From Calocera cornea HHB12733 (Eukaryota > Basidiomycota > Dacrymycetes > Dacrymycetales > Dacrymycetaceae), in the NCBI GenBank assembly GCA_001632435.1, contig KV423954.1, positions 10,888-74,887 on the forward strand: 64,000 bases of DNA, given 5' to 3'. How positions within the stretch are numbered: the stretch's first letter is position 1; each line of letters starts with the position of its first letter. Shown here piece after piece: positions 38,240 through 51,502 of the stretch. The position numbers and the translations under genes are program-made. Below the pieces are notes generated by a model that worked only from the letters and a program-made list of their open reading frames with translations, did no database searches and had not been told where the DNA came from.

Positions 38240-38744
38240 TTGCTGCTCACGCCGTGCACGTTCTTCACTCCTTTGTGCAGATCGGGGTGTTATTGGGTCG
38301 GACCTGAGTTAGCAAAATCAGCTATAGCAGTGGTGATTTATTTTTTATTTTTTCACATTTTTGGGTAACCACGATGCCTGGAGTTTGCTAAGTCCTGTTT
38401 GTGGCAGTGCAAAGCTAAGTGGCGTTTTGCGGAGTTTTGAAGCAAAATGCAAGGGTGACCCCCCTACGTTGTGGTAAGGGTTCAAGGAGGAAGGGGGTCC
38501 GCGGAGCGGCCGCTCTGTTCTTGGGTCGGACCCCCGCACAGCCACGGGTTGAAACTTGCGCGCAGGTTTCGACTCGTGGCCATGCAGGGCTGCCACGTGC
38601 TTTTTGGCACATGGCGAAATCATTTTGTCTTCATTATAGACTAGGTTCGCCCGTCTCGCTTCGCTCATCTGTTTCAGTTTCACAGGTATCCAATCTACAA
38701 ATCTATAGTGATATTATGTATTATGTGTATTTGAAATGCAGGAA

Positions 38745-41700
38745 TCAAGAAAGCATAGTAAGTACTTCAGGGTATACAACATTTGGTGTTCTGTCTACAG
38801 GTATGCCTGGGGCTTGTGGGGGAAGGAGAACTTTTACTGCACTTGCTGTTGTACAGCATGAGAGGGCAACATATAGTTGGCCATGGGAGAAAGCTGACAT
38901 CCTTAAGTCAAGCCCCACATGTGTCACAGATTGACCTTGAGACTTGTTGATTGTCATTGCAAAGGCCAGGCGCACTGGAAATTGCCGTCGCTTCATGGTG
39001 AATGGCAGATCCTCCTCGGATGGAATGAGCGTTATGCGGGGGATGAAGGCCATACTACCATGGTGGTCACCACCCAATATACGGACTTCCAGGACATGAT
39101 TGGAGGTGCGGATGAGTCGCATGCGGGTGCCATTGCAAAGACCTTGTGCAGGTGCAAGATTGCGCATTAGGAGGAGTGTACTTCCAGCTTTCAGCTCAAG
39201 CTTGCTTAGTGGCAAGCCTGGCACCTTCAAGGAGTTGAGATATTCCACAGGAATGTCCACTGGCCCTTCTGCATCTGGTTCCTCTACCACAGAGTCAGCT
39301 GAGAGGAAGGTTAGGCTATTGCCAGGCTGTAGCTTGAGGACCTCCTTGTTGATGTCATCCACATCAGTGTTTCTTGCTGCCAATATTGTGCGGTTTTGGA
39401 AGTAGTCATCTCCTCCCTGTTCAGCCAGAGCAGGATTCTTGATGTCCCGATAGATAGCTGAAATTAGATCGTCCGGATGGTGACCACAAAGCATGCCAGG
39501 GAGCAGCTTGATCATTCCATCATCTTCAGTTGCCCTTCCACTCCCCACCTCTAGCAGCCAGGAAGCAAATTTGGTGCTTTGTGGATCTGCTGCATCCAGG
39601 CGCATGTTTTGTGTCAGACATAGGACACAAATATCATGCCAGAGATAGGAGTGCTGCATGCATGCACCCACAACATCTTCACGCTCTCCATGGGTCACCA
39701 CTGGTAATGTTTGTTGCCAATCCCCACCAAACACCATGGTCATTCCTCCAAAGGGAATATTGGGTTGGCTTCGGACATCACGTAAGGTGCGGTCCACTGC
39801 TTCTATACAGTGCTTGTGCTGTGCAGTGGCCTCATCCCAGATGGTGATGGAGACTTTCTGTAGCATTGCCGCTAAGAGACCATTCTTTGGGATATTGCAG
39901 GTGGAGTTATCCAAAATTGGGATCGGAATCTTGAAGGTAGAGTGTGCTGTGCGCCCACCTGGCAGAAGGAGTGATGCAATGCCAGATGAAGCCACACAAA
40001 GGATAATCTTTCCCTGGGCTCGCAAGGCAGCACAGACTGCCTTGTATACAAAGGTCTTGCCAGTTCCACCTGGCCCTTGCAGCCAAAACATGCCTCCTTG
40101 ATTGGCATGCTGAACGATGGTATTGAAGGCAGCTTGCTGCTCTTCATTCATTTGGCCCTTCAAGTTCTCTGCTTCCTCTGCCAACTCCACTCAATCATAG
40201 TCAAGCTGCTCTGCAATGAGGCGGTTGTTATCCTGTGCAAGGCGCTCCTCCCAGTCTGTGCGAAATGGTGGGAATTCTCCATTGTATTTGTCGTCCATCA
40301 AGCTAGTACCTTGCATTTGTAGGAGCTGATTAATGAGGAAGAGACCATAGTCCAGTGCATCCTCCTGTATCATGTTTGGATGTCGTCTGTGCAGTTGGCG
40401 AAGTAGATCATCACAGATCTTGTCTTGGAAAAGTGTCCATAGCATACCTGGTTCTGTCGGATTGCAGTGCTGGAGCATCATGACAAAGAGGAGCCGGAGC
40501 TGATAGCCGGTCTGCATGTTTCCTGCCTCTTCTAAGCATTCCCTCCATTCCTGATCATCTTCAAGCAGCCCAAGAGCACTGCAAGCTGCCTTGAAGGTGG
40601 GATGTATTACACCTTGAATTGTGCGCAGGTTTTCGAAAGAAGTGGGTCCAGGCACATGTGCCAGCAGTGTGCGTAGGTAAAAACGCTCTCCCGCAGTTGG
40701 CTGTACAAAGAACATACGTCCAATGACTTCTTGTTGTTGTCGGATCTCCCAGCATTTGCTGCCTGCCTTCCATGTAAAATGTCCTGGGAATTCTTGGTAG
40801 GTGTATGTGCGCTGTGCCAGGTCCAGCCCCTCATTCATGGCAAAGAATGCAGTGAGTTTTGTTTCTGCTGCTGCTCCCCGCTGCACAACCTCTTGAAGCT
40901 CATCACCATCATGGAAGACAACTGTATGTTCTCCCGGAAGGTGGACTGGAAGACGATAGACAGAAGGCTTTTCTTCATGCATGCGGAAGCTAAAAAGACG
41001 CCAGATAGCCTCAACTGGCCCAACATAGCGTGCATCCAGGTAGCTCTTGATTTCATCGGTGACTTCCAATGTTACCCGGTCAGATCCTTTGTACACATAT
41101 TTGTGGATGTACTTGACTGCTCCAATTGTAAAGCAGAATTCTGCATTGCAATGTGCTTTGATTCGCTTGAGAAGGTTCCTGGATTTTTATTAGCAAATAG
41201 CTCCAAGAGTTGTATATTTACCTACTTGGGATATGCTACAACCCAACGGTTGTCTAGCTTAACTCCACGTTTTTCTACATAGCAACCATTGTCAGGACGT
41301 TGTAGCTGTACATAAGAGTCGGCATCCATGCGAGTTTCTGGAACAAATGATTTTGGAAAGCCTTTGCTGCATTTCCCCTCCTTCATGCAGACTGCATCCT
41401 TGAAGGCCGCTCCACAGGGACCATGTACCATGTGACATGTGACCAAGTCATAGAGCTCGGGGTCCTCTTCCCTCACAGGTAGCTCAGCAGAAATATGTAA
41501 GTCAACCTGTTGGGGTGTATGCAGCTTGGATGACTGTGCCAGAAAGATAAGGAGGTGCATGTGAGGGAGTCCACGCTTCTGGTACTCAATTGTGTACACT
41601 CGGGCTCGGCCTTGACCAAAAAGATTTTGCTTGAAAATGAGACGCAATACTTCATTCTTCTTCAAGTTGAAAACCCTTGCCACCAGGTCTGGTCGATCAG

Positions 41701-43717
41701 ATGCAGTTTGTCCAGGAAGGAGATTATCAATAATCTCACACCATTTGGGGTTTGCTGTCAGAGTCAGGAAGATATCAGGACGTCCAACATGCCGAACAAT
41801 AGCCATAGAGTCTTGATAAAGCTGCTTCATATAGCGTGAACTGGAAACATGTGTTGCAGGTAAGATGATGCGTCTGCCAATGTTGGAAAGATCCCGGTCA
41901 TGATCTTGTTGTGCGGCAGCATCCACCAACCCATTGTAGAGGTCGGATCATATTGTCTTCTGGTTGCGCTGTACCCAAAACAGGCGCTCCTGCTCAACTG
42001 AGGCCCATGCATCCACAACAAACTGCTGGAACAGACGTCCACACTGGAAGAGATGGTGTGCCCAACGCTCATCCCGGAAATGCAAGCGGTACCGGTAGTA
42101 GTCAAGTTGTGTGAGCTTTGTGTTATGCTGGGCATGTCCAAGCTCATTTTCATCTGCATCCCCCTCCTCTCCCTCTGCATCTCCTCCTAGCACCTCTTGT
42201 GGTTCATCATTTGGTGCATCATCTCCAGTCCCCCCAACACCTCTGTGTATTCACTGCAGCCTATAATGCCAGCCATGCTCTCCATTTGGGAAGAGGAGCA
42301 CATAATGCAGTGGCATATATGCTGGGTCACCAGTGCGCATTATATTGAGGAGACCATCCGTTCGGTTGTGAAGCACCACATCTCAATACTCTTCAGAAAC
42401 CTCATTTGGGAAAATGACCGCAACTTCATCCACTGTTGGCATATTATAGCGCCTTGGATCCTTGCGAGGATCCACATGCATGCGTACTGTCACTACTTCA
42501 TTTGGTCGGCCAGCTCCTCGGTTTTGCTCCTCTTGCTCTTTTAGCACCTCAAATGCATGCTTGTAGACCCGTGCATAAGCGTGATTTTCTTGCAGCATCT
42601 GGCCCAGCTCCCACAGGATTTCCCCCTTGAGGTTAGGGTTCCGTCTTTCCCTTTCCTGCTTTGCTGCTTGCGGGTCAAGGAAGTACAGCTGGTTGTAGGT
42701 TGGACGATCATTTCCAAGGGGGCGAGCTGCACCATAGCGATGGTGAAGTGCACCTTGAATGCGGAAGGAGTAGACCCCACCTCCCTCCACACGATCATCT
42801 CTCTTTGCTCCAAGTGAGACAAAACAGAGTGCATGATTGTATTGCTGAATGTTCTCCTTGAAGTGCCGTACATTAGGGTCCTCGGAGTTGGGGTGGAGCA
42901 GCTGGGACAGCATGTGTGGTATGGGCTGGAATGGTGGGAGGTGGACCTGCGCACGTACACAGCACTTGGGGAAGACTGGGTCTCTCTTGGCACCAACACG
43001 CTCATTAATGAAGTGCAGAGCTTGACAGAAGATGCATTTGTAGGACATTGGACCCAAGCTGATATCCTTGTTGCAATTGTGGTATGCCTCTTCAGCAAAG
43101 CGGTGTATGTGCTCAGCATTCAACTGCAGATGGGTAATATTGGGTTGCACAGCTTCTTCATGAACCTGGTCTCCCTGTATGTTTGCTTGCTGAGGTTGAT
43201 CCAGCAATTGTGGGCCTGCCAGTGCATTGATAACCATGTCATCTTGCATGTGCACTTGTCTCCTTGATAGCTGGGCTGCCGACCGATTTTGGCGCTGCTG
43301 TGCCGCACGTGCTGTCACTCTGTCTTGATGAGGCATGGGCACTGTAACTGGAGTGACATCTGGCTGTGGTTGGGCTTGCCTTGTAGGAAGACGTGTAATG
43401 CTTGGACGACGACAATTGGCAGCTCGCTGTGCCAGCCTTTCTGCATGCGACATAGGTTGAATAGCAGGTGCATCTCCCAATAGGAGGTTAGCATGTGTGC
43501 GGAGATCATCCAAGCGCTCTTGGGTTTGAGGCTCATGGAGTTCTACTGCAGGGCTGGCTGGACGTAATTCCATAGCAGTGTGATTGAATATGGGTTGCGG
43601 AATCGGTTGGCGCTCTATAGGGGGTTGCTGACGCCGCTCGCTCGGTGAAGTCATTTGCTGCTCACGCCGTGCACGTTCTTCACTTCTTTGTGCAGACCGG
43701 GGTGTTATTGGCTCCAA
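38745..43717 (-). pseudogene. Helitron 2 Rep-helicase, interrupted
   Basis: Fragments in order: 43717-42383 (N-terminal region), 42193-41948, 41929-41222 (HUH Rep), 41096-40191 (VKYIHKYVYKG-type tyrosines to the Rep/helicase link) and 40190-38745 (helicase, complete to the C-terminus). Each break except the intron-like one at 41175-41221 is a TGA where Helitron 1 has CGG or CAG. Confidence 0.8.
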
Positions 43718-43745
43718 CCTAAATCAGTGGAATCAGTCATAGGGA

Positions 43746-44067
43746 TCAGTAATTTAAATAATTACTTTCACATTTTTGGATAACCACGTTGCCTGAATTT
43801 GCAAAGTCCCACTTGTGGCAGTGCCAAGCTAAGTGGCGTTTTGCGGAGTTTTGAACCAAAATGCAAGGGTACCCCCTTACAGTGTGGGAAGGGATCAAGG
43901 AGGGAGGGGGTCCGCGGAGCGGCCGCTCTGTTCTTGGGTCGGACCCCCGCACAGCCACGGGTCGAAACCTGCGCGCAAGTTTCGACCCGTGGCGATGCAG
44001 GGCAGCCACGTGCGCTTCCCACGTGCGCGGCCCTCACCCCCCCAGCAACCCTCGATTAGTTTATGGA
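43746..44067. repeat. Helitron 5' subterminal sequence shared by copies 1 and 2
   Basis: Shares long near-identical blocks with 38380-38600 (for example around GTCCGCGGAGCGGCCGCTC). It ends in repeated CACGTG palindromes near the element terminus instead of the clean hairpin of copy 1. Confidence 0.6.
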
Positions 44068-44556
44068 GGATTTGCTCCCACGTTCGCGTCAAGAGACCCC
44101 CAGACTGTATTCGCTCCCGTGTCCGCGTCAAGGGCAACATTGGGTCTACGGAGGGACTTCGCTTCCAGTTTAGTCTAAAAAAAATAACGCTGCGCTCCGG
44201 ATCCGGAGCAACTCTCGGCTCTGGCCCAGTTTGCTCCCGTCTACAAGGGCCGTTCTCCCCCAGCATATCTTTGCTTCCGGTCCCACGAAGTTGTCCTCCC
44301 AAGTCAGAACGTCCTCACTTCTAGTACCCTAGAGTTGTGAACCACCCGCATGCCCAAGCGACCTCACACCTCATTCTTTACAGAAGCTCTCACTTCTTCC
44401 AATGAAGGAGTCACATACCATTAACTATTCTAATGATGCGGTCTTCCACAGTGGCTACTTCAGAGAGCCAATATGACAGCAGAAATGCCAAGCAAACAAG
44501 TTTGCAGCAAACAAATGGTTGCTCCTCCAGCCAGAACAGCCAGTCTCGTGACTTGC
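44068..44556. other. host sequence between Helitron 2 and LTR 1
   Basis: Starts with TTTGCTCCC/TTCGCTCCC units related to the CTTCCG repeat of 32875-33300, so the two Helitrons probably split one repeat tract. The rest shows nothing recognisable. Confidence 0.45.
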
Positions 44557-45039
44557 TGTGAGGGCACACAGGCTTCTGGTAAGGCTGCTACCTAGACAGG
44601 AAGGGAAGAGTCACACTAACAAGGGCAGGGCAGGGATGGTTGACTTGATGACAATTGGGATTGTCCTACAGTATGCCTGTGGATGCTCCTCAGAGACCAA
44701 GTCTGAGGGATCAGAACACAGGAAGTGCTAACTACTTATACACAGAGGGGTGCACATGAGAAAAAGAAGTGGAGCCATGATGCTGTGGCTGATGACAGAG
44801 GGGGAGTCATGTATTGCATCACTCTGACATCATAGGTGGGTGATCCTCTTATGACTGGGGAGTCCAGGCCTAGGGTCCAGACCATGACATCATGGTAATG
44901 CTGTGCTAGTGTCACAGCTGACACCTCATGATATCATCCTTGCCTCATAGAGGCTCCACAGCTATGACATCATAACCTAGTAGTGGGAAGGTGCAGAGAT
45001 AGAGGGAAAATAGAAGTGGTCTATGGCTGTACCCTGACA
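44557..45039. repeat. LTR copy 1 (483 bp)
   Basis: Begins TGTGAGGGCACACAGG and ends ACCCTGACA (TG...CA). Nearly identical to 51503-51968; the length difference of 17 bp is two small insertions (4 and 13 bp). Immediately followed by Helitron sequence, with no polypurine tract visible. Confidence 0.85.
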
Positions 45040-48020
45040 CTGGGTCATATTGGGATGCTGCCGGTGCAGTGTGTGGAGCAGATCATCACAGATTTTGTCT
45101 TTGAAAAGGGTCCATAATGCACCTGGCTCTGTGGGATTGCAATGCTGGAGGAGCATGACAAAGAGGAGCCAGAGCTGATGGCCTGTTTGCATGTTTCCTG
45201 CCTCTTCCAAGCATTTGCTCCACTCTTGATCATCCTCTAGTAGCCCCAGAGCACTGCCTGCCTTGTAGGTGGGGTGAATGATACCACATACAGTGCGGAG
45301 ATCTTCGAAGGAGGTGGGGCCAGGAACGTGTGCCAGCAATGTCCGCAGGTAGAAGCACTTGCCTGCAATTGGCTGCACAAAAGTACATCTGTCCAATGAC
45401 ATCCCCTCAAGCATGTGGATCCCATGCTTTTATGGTGGCCTTCCAAGTGTGGAATTTTGGGAATTCTTGATAGGTCCATTTGCATTGGGCTGGATCCAGG
45501 GCTGCATTGTAGGCAAAGAAAGCAGAAACCTTGGTATGTGTATCAACTCCATGCTCAACCACTTCATCAAGCTCATCCTCATCATTGAAGTAGACCATAT
45601 GCTCTCCGGGAAGGTGAACAGGAAGGCGATCAACAGAGGGCTTCTCCTCATGCATGCGGAAGCAAAACAGGCACCAGACTGCTTCAACTGGACCAACATA
45701 ACGTGTATCCAAGTAGCTCTTGATTTCATTGGTGACCTCCAGGGTGATGTGGTCAGAGCTAGCTTTGAGCAGGCAGATATACATACTTGGGGTATGCAAC
45801 CACCCATCTGTTATCCATTTGGATTCCTCGCTTTTCAACAAAACAGCCATTATCTGGCCTGCACAGCTGGGCATAGGAGTCCATATCCATGCGTGTTTCT
45901 GGAGCAAATGCTTTTGGGAAACCTTTGCTGCATTTGCCATCCTTCATGCATTAAGCATCTAGGAAAGCTGCTCCACAGGGCCCATGGATCATATGTGCTG
46001 TTACAGCATCATAGAGCTCTGGATCATCTTCACACAAAGGGAGTTTGGCTGAGATATGAAGGCCCACTTCTTGAGGAGTGCCTAGTTTTGAGCTCTGCTT
46101 CAAGAATATCAGGAGGTGCATGTGTGGCAGCCCCTGCTTCTGGTATTCAATGGTATAGACTCAAGTACCAGCTTTTCCAAAGAGATGGCCATTGAAGATA
46201 AGCTCAAGCACTTCATTTCTCTTCAAGCTGAAAACCCATGCAACCAAGTCTGGCCGGTCTGATGCAGTTTGCCCAGGAAGCAGGTTTTGTTAATCTCCCT
46301 CCACTTTGGGTTTGCTGTTAGAGTGAGGAATATGTTGGGACGTCCTGCACAGTGGGCAATGGCCATGGAGTTTTGGTAGAGCTGATACATACAGTGTGAA
46401 CTGGAGACATGGGTTGCAGGCAAGATGATGTGATTTCCAACTTCTGAAAGCTGTTGGATGTGATCCTGTTGAGCTGCTGCATCCACTAAGCCATTGTATA
46501 GATCTGCTTGTATTGTCTTCTGATTGTGTTGTAGCCAGCTTAGGTGGTCTTGCTCCACTGCTGCCCAGGCATCCACAATGAATTGTTGAAATAGGCGGCC
46601 ACAGCAAAAGAGGTGTTTGGCCCATGGCAAGTCCCAATAGTGCAAGCAATATTGATAGTACTCCATTTCACTGACACACCGTGTTGGCCTGGGATGTGCC
46701 ACCCCATCTTCCTCCTCATCCTCTGCCTCTGGGTCACCTGGTGGCACCTCTAGATTCTCTGGTACTGCGTCTCCAACCTTTGGAATCTCCCAGTGCCAAC
46801 CATGTTCTGCATTTGGAAATGCCAAGACATAATGGAGTGGCATGTAGGCTTGATTGCCAGTGCTCATTGTCTCAAGGAGTTGATCAGTTTGATTGTGAAG
46901 CAGAATATCCTGTTGATCATTGGACAGGCCATTTGGGAGGATCACTGCCACTTCTTCAGCTGTTGGCATGTTGTAGCGTCTCTGGTCCTTCCATGGGTCA
47001 AAGTGGAGGCGCACTTCCACCACTTCATTGGGTCAACCTGCCTCGATGTTCCTCTGTTCTTGCTCTCCCAGCACCTCAAAGGCATGCTTGTAGAGATGAG
47101 CATAGGCATGCCTTTCTTGCAGCATCTGACCAAGCTCCCATAGGTTTGTGGTTTCAGGTTTGGGTTCCATTGTGCATGCTCTTGCTTGGCTACTTCAGGA
47201 TTAAGGAAGTATAGCTGGTTGTATACTGGTCATGTATCTCCAGTTGGGTGGGCTGCCCCATAGCAGTGATATAGTGCACCTTGAATGTGGTAAGAGTAGA
47301 CTCCACCATCCCCAACATGGTCATCCTTTTTTGCACCGAGGGAAACAAAGGAGAGAGGGCATGATTGTATTGCTGGATGTGATGCCTGAAGTGCTTTGCA
47401 TTTGGGTCTTCTGAGTCATGATGGAGGAGCTGATAGAGTATAGCTGGCACATCTTGAAATGGTGGACGCTCAATCATTCCACGGAGGCAGCATTTGGTGA
47501 AAACCGGGTGAGCAAGGGTTGTGGATTGGGTGCTGCATTTTGTGGTAGAAACACTGGTTGTGGAATGGGTGTGCAATTTGCATGTGGTTGTTGGTGCCGC
47601 TCACTGGGCAAAGTCATCTCTGCTTCTTGATGTGCACATTCTTCACTCTGCTGTGATGACCATGGTATTTTTGGCACAGACCTAAAAAAATGTTAATCAG
47701 CTGCTGTAGTAATACTGTAGAAAAGAACACTTCTTACATCTTGTATATTGATGTAAGCTGAAATTCCAACAGTTGTTGTGTGTCTTTGTGGTGTGTCAAG
47801 GCAGTGCAATGATGCCAGAATAAATGTTACCTCTTTGAGGTGAGGGTAGGGAGCAAGGGGGGACGAATCCAGGGAGTGTGGCCCTTCCAGTCTGAAGGGG
47901 TCTGCACTGTGGGTTGCACAGCCTCAAGGACAATACTGCGTGCAGGTTTGTCCTTGTGGCAGTGGGCATTGGCCACGTGCTTTTTTGCATGTGGCCAACC
48001 CTAGTAGCCTTAGTTATAGA
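45040..48020 (-). mobile_element. Helitron 3, 3'-truncated fragment
   Basis: The 5' end at 48020 reads TCTATAACTAAGG on the minus strand with an A before it, matching Helitron 1. Hairpin at 47971-47996 (GGCCACGTGC/TTTTTT/GCATGTGGCC). It encodes broken pieces of the N-terminal and Rep regions (47677-47474, 47576-47190, 47023-46223, 45940-45407, 45414-44977) full of stops and frame changes. The helicase half and 3' end are missing; the sequence switches to LTR 1 at 45039/45040. The 5' end sits inside a Gypsy integrase frame. Confidence 0.75.
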
Positions 48021-48410
48021 TAGTTGGGCAACATCTTCTGCTGTGTTGGTGCTGTGCGTAGGCAGGATGTGGACATGGGAGGTGAGACAGCAGGTGATGG
48101 TGAGAATAGTGTCATAGCCTTTTGACATGACAACTGGCCCAATAAAGTCCATTGCAATGGCAATGCGTGAGAAAGGCTGCTGAGGAATGGCAAGTGTGTG
48201 GAGGGGACCAGCAGGCATGCTGGTTGAGCTCTTGAACCATTGACAGGAGTCACAGGACTTGCAATATTTGTGTTTGGGCATATCAATCTTGCCCCAGTAT
48301 TTTGCATTACCAGCCAGGTCCAAGATGTTGTCAATCTTGGGGAGAGGGAACTTGTCTTTGACAGTGTTGGCATTGAGAGCACAGTAGTCAATGACCAGGC
48401 AAGGCAGCAC

Positions 48411-48530
48411 TGTGAAAGGGCCTCAGATAAGGCCCTCACTGATGATCAGCTTCTGTGGACGTTGCACCCAAGTACTGTTAGGACAGTTCTGATTTGATGT
48501 ATTGTCTAAGTACAGTTTCAGGGTGGTGGT
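48411..48530. repeat. LTR-like segment 1 related to 51001-51110
   Basis: About 110 bp clearly related to 51001-51110 (shared GTGAAAGGGCCT, CCTCACTGAT and AGTACTGTTA). It lies within the insertion that splits the RT region. Confidence 0.5.
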
Positions 48531-49035
48531 AGCAAAGAAAGGAAGAAGATCAGGAAAGGAGCTGGAATGCATCCTTGGATGAGGGTCCAAGTCTTGAAAA
48601 ACTTACTCGCATAATGGGTGCATTCCTTTTCTCTCACCAAATACTTCTCGGATTGGTTCCATCACTCACAGCGGGAGATGGAGATCAACAAGCGCTTTCA
48701 AAGACTCGCAAAAACATCGAAAATGAATCACAGGTTGTGGAGATATGAGCCAAACAAGTTTTTGGCCCTGCGGGGTTCCGGTGTTTGCTGGATACTGCTT
48801 GGATTGGGTCAGGCAATAATCAAAGTTGTTTGGACGGACATGCTTGTCCAGACCCTGGTGGTGCAAGGAAGATTGGAGTATGTGAAGAAGATTGTGTATT
48901 TGATGGAGAGAATTCAATCACAGACAAGGGAGATATGCACAGAGAGGAATCCAGGTGAGGGCCAAGTAGGCTCCTTACACACCATAGGATCCTTCTTTGG
49001 AATAACAAAGGCAGGGGATGCACTATCAGCCTTGG

Positions 49036-49743
49036 TCATCCTGATGCATCCGGTGTCCAACTGCTGTTGGATAAGTGTCTGGAATGCTGACAGATAGTGT
49101 CAAGGGCAAGAGTAGACCTTGGGCTGTATCTTCTTATTGGGATCCTGCAGTTGGATGCACGCAGTATCAAGGTCTTCCCTTGGAAGAGCTGGAGGTACAG
49201 GTCCAAGGTCTGGAATGTCCATGGGGAAGTGGTCTGCAAGCTCCTGCATGAGTCTGTGTTTCTTTGGAAAAATGCAGGTGTGACTGCTGTGCTGGCTGGT
49301 GACAAGCAAGTCTTGCCAGAGAGCAGGTCTTGTCCTGTGCCCTTGAGGATGACAGCAGGGGGTGAGAACTCAAGAACAATATTGTATTCTTGGAGGAAAG
49401 GAGTACCAAGGATGAGATGTTGTCCGTCTAAGGGAGCAACTTTGAAATGGAGGGGGCAAGTTCTGAAGTGCATGGCTGGGTGGTATAGGGATAACTCAAC
49501 ATATTCCCTCAACTTGTGCTGTGCTCCTCTCTCATCTCTTAGTGCCTGTTCCACCGGTTGTGATTGAGGGAGGCAATGTTGAGGGAGAGCAAGTTTAGTT
49601 GCCAGATGATCTGAGATGAGGAGAGCAGAACAACCAGAGTCAATGAGGGCATCTTCAGAGCAGTGAGAGACATGGAAGGGCACTGTGATAGTGGCCACAT
49701 CTGGGTGGACATACACATCCTCTTCCACAGAGGTGTACTCCAT
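49036..49743 (-). pseudogene. Gypsy-like aspartic protease fragment leading into reverse transcriptase
   Basis: Contains the catalytic DSG in ALIDSGCSALLISD and the LGTPFLQEYNIVLEF hydrophobic segment of retropepsins. Frame breaks before the RT domain. Confidence 0.6.
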
Positions 49744-50050
49744 TCTGCTAGACTTGGTGTCTTGCTCTGCAGAGCTGCTGGAGGGTGTGGCAGGGCACTT
49801 AGAAGGCTTCTTGGATGTGCCCTTTGTCTCTTGGAGGAGTGGGCATGTGCTTCAACCTTGACCTTCACCTTGGCAGACTTGCGGGCTGGCTGAGGTTGAC
49901 CACAGACCTCCCACTCTGCAGCCTTTTTTGCCACCTCCTTTGCCTCCTCAGCCATTGCAAAATTGCAGTTGGCATGAGGCCCACCAGTCTTGATCTTGAG
50001 ACACTTGTTGCAGCCATCAAAAGTGGTGAGATACTTGTGCTCCAGCTCAA

Positions 50051-50908
50051 TTAGCTTGGAGGGGAAAGACACAGTGGATGCTGTAGGGGTGGAACCATGA
50101 GTGTTATGGGGGTTGGGGCATGTCTGGACTGGAGTGGTGGTGGTCTGGGTGTGCTTCTGTTCCCTCTTGTAGTGGTGGGAGGTTGCAGCCTTGATCCTCT
50201 TGTTGTCCAGTTGAGGACTTCTTTGAGTCTAGCAAGGCCAAAAGCAAGGTCCTTGAGGGTGGCAGTAGCATGAAGGGTAGGATCCAAGCGCAGGCAAGCA
50301 CAAAGATCCTCCTTCACTCCGGACCGGATGATGGTGCAGAGTTGGTTGTCTTTCAGCCTGTTGGCTGAGTCAAGATGGTTGTTGTCAGAACAAAGATCAT
50401 GGATGTATGTGTCAACATCTTGGGTGCTGGACTGCTTGCAAGTACGCAGGTCATCCAGCAGATCCTTGAGGTAGTTGGTGGGTGTGACATAGGCAATGAG
50501 CTCCTTGGCCCAGTTGGCAAAGGTCATAGCCTGGTAGGTGGGCTTCTCCAAGCAATACCGAGCAATGAGGTCAGGCTCCCTGAGACCGGCCTGTGCCTTC
50601 AGCACCTGCTTGACATCATCCACCTCCTTTGCCTCCAACCACAACTCCATCAACCTGACCCATTCCTTCACATCCTCTGGCTCTCTGCTATCCAACAGAG
50701 GCACACTATCCAAACCCATCTCCAAGTTACTTGCTGAGAGTGCTGGCAAGGGGGGATGGATGATGTTGATCCTGCTTGTGGAGGTGGTAGAGGTGTTCAG
50801 GAGGTCAAGAGGGTTGTGGCTGCTGTCACTGGTAGGGGACAGAGCAAGGGGTGTTGATGTTGCAAGTGGGGAGAGTGGAGGAGCAAAGTAGGAGAGCAGA
50901 GCCAGCAT
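50051..50908 (-). CDS. Gypsy-like gag (capsid) protein remnant
   Basis: 285 codons. Middle part (EDVKEWVRLMELWLEAKEV, LREPDLIARYCLEKPTYQAM, LDDLRTCKQSSTQDVDTY) resembles retrotransposon capsid proteins. Reads into a Pro/Ser-rich tail. Intact as a frame but the element downstream is broken. Confidence 0.6.
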   Translation of the reverse strand: MLALLSYFAPPLSPLATSTPLALSPTSDSSHNPLDLLNTSTTSTSRINIIHPPLPALSASNLEMGLDSVPLLDSREPEDVKEWVRLMELWLEAKEVDDVKQVLKAQAGLREPDLIARYCLEKPTYQAMTFANWAKELIAYVTPTNYLKDLLDDLRTCKQSSTQDVDTYIHDLCSDNNHLDSANRLKDNQLCTIIRSGVKEDLCACLRLDPTLHATATLKDLAFGLARLKEVLNWTTRGSRLQPPTTTRGNRSTPRPPPLQSRHAPTPITLMVPPLQHPLCLSPPS

Positions 50909-51502
50909 GGTGTGGTGTTACTGGAGAGTGTAGGAAAGTTTGCTGTGTTGCTGAGACTCTTCAGATGTTGGAGTACAGAGCAGAGATAACAGTAAAAAAG
51001 TGAAAGGGCCTTGGCTGAGGTCCTCACTGATTGATCCTGTTGCTGGTAGCACTCCAAAGTACTGTTAAGACGGTTCTGTATTGCCAGAGGTCTGAGATAC
51101 AGTACAAGAGATGGAGGCAGACAAAGGAAAAGGATAGGGAAGATGTGAGGGAGATGCAGCAAGAGATAAGGCTGTGGGTCACGTGACCTTGACCCCAAAG
51201 GGGTGGAGCATCATCCAGAGGAATGGAGAGGGCAGGAGGATAGAAAAATAATATAGGGATAGTATGGGATGAAGGGAAAGTAGTGGTAAGTGGGTATAGG
51301 AGTCTTACATGATCCTGGATGAGATCTGGCCCACAGTTGCAATGGAACAGGTTGAGTCCAAACAAACTTCCACTCTCCTTCCATGAGGAAGTGGACCCTG
51401 AGGGTCCTGTGGATTCCTACACTGCATCAACATCCTGTTCATCATGTCCAGTCACCACAACTCCAGGGCAGTGATCCTGGGTGAAATCCAGCCCAAAGCT
51501 GC

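Larger units (their letters stand above)
33304..38640 (-). mobile_element. Helitron 1, near-complete autonomous element
   Basis: Minus-strand element of 5337 bp. The 5' end (38640) starts TCTATAATGAAG; the 3' end (33304) is CTAGT preceded by the subterminal block CCGTCTCGCTTCGCTCATC (read on plus). A T follows the 3' end, fitting insertion between A and T. It encodes a Rep-helicase protein split by one frame break (see the two CDS entries). A hairpin, GCCACGTGC/TTTTT/GGCACATGGC, lies at 38592-38615 about 25 bp inside the 5' end. Confidence 0.85.
38641..44067 (-). mobile_element. Helitron 2, decayed, head to tail with Helitron 1
   Basis: Same orientation and same architecture as Helitron 1. 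Its 3' end CTAG(T) at 38644-38641 abuts the 5' TC of Helitron 1, with base 38640 shared. The 5' end is placed at about 44067 by similarity (TCCATAAAC) but 44070 is also possible. The Rep-helicase region has premature TGA codons at 42383-42385, 41948-41950 and 40191-40193, so the product would be truncated. Confidence 0.8.
48021..51502 (-). mobile_element. Gypsy-like LTR retrotransposon remnant
   Basis: Order on the minus strand: capsid-like protein (50908-50051), zinc-knuckle-like segment (CNKCLKIKTGGPHANC, about 50000), aspartic protease (LIDSGCSALLISD in 49743-49036), start of reverse transcriptase (49100-48960), an insertion (about 48960-48430), then RT piece DYCALNANTVKDKFPLPKID fused directly to integrase zinc and core residues (48410-48021). 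Most of RT and RNase H is deleted. The element is not autonomous. Confidence 0.7.
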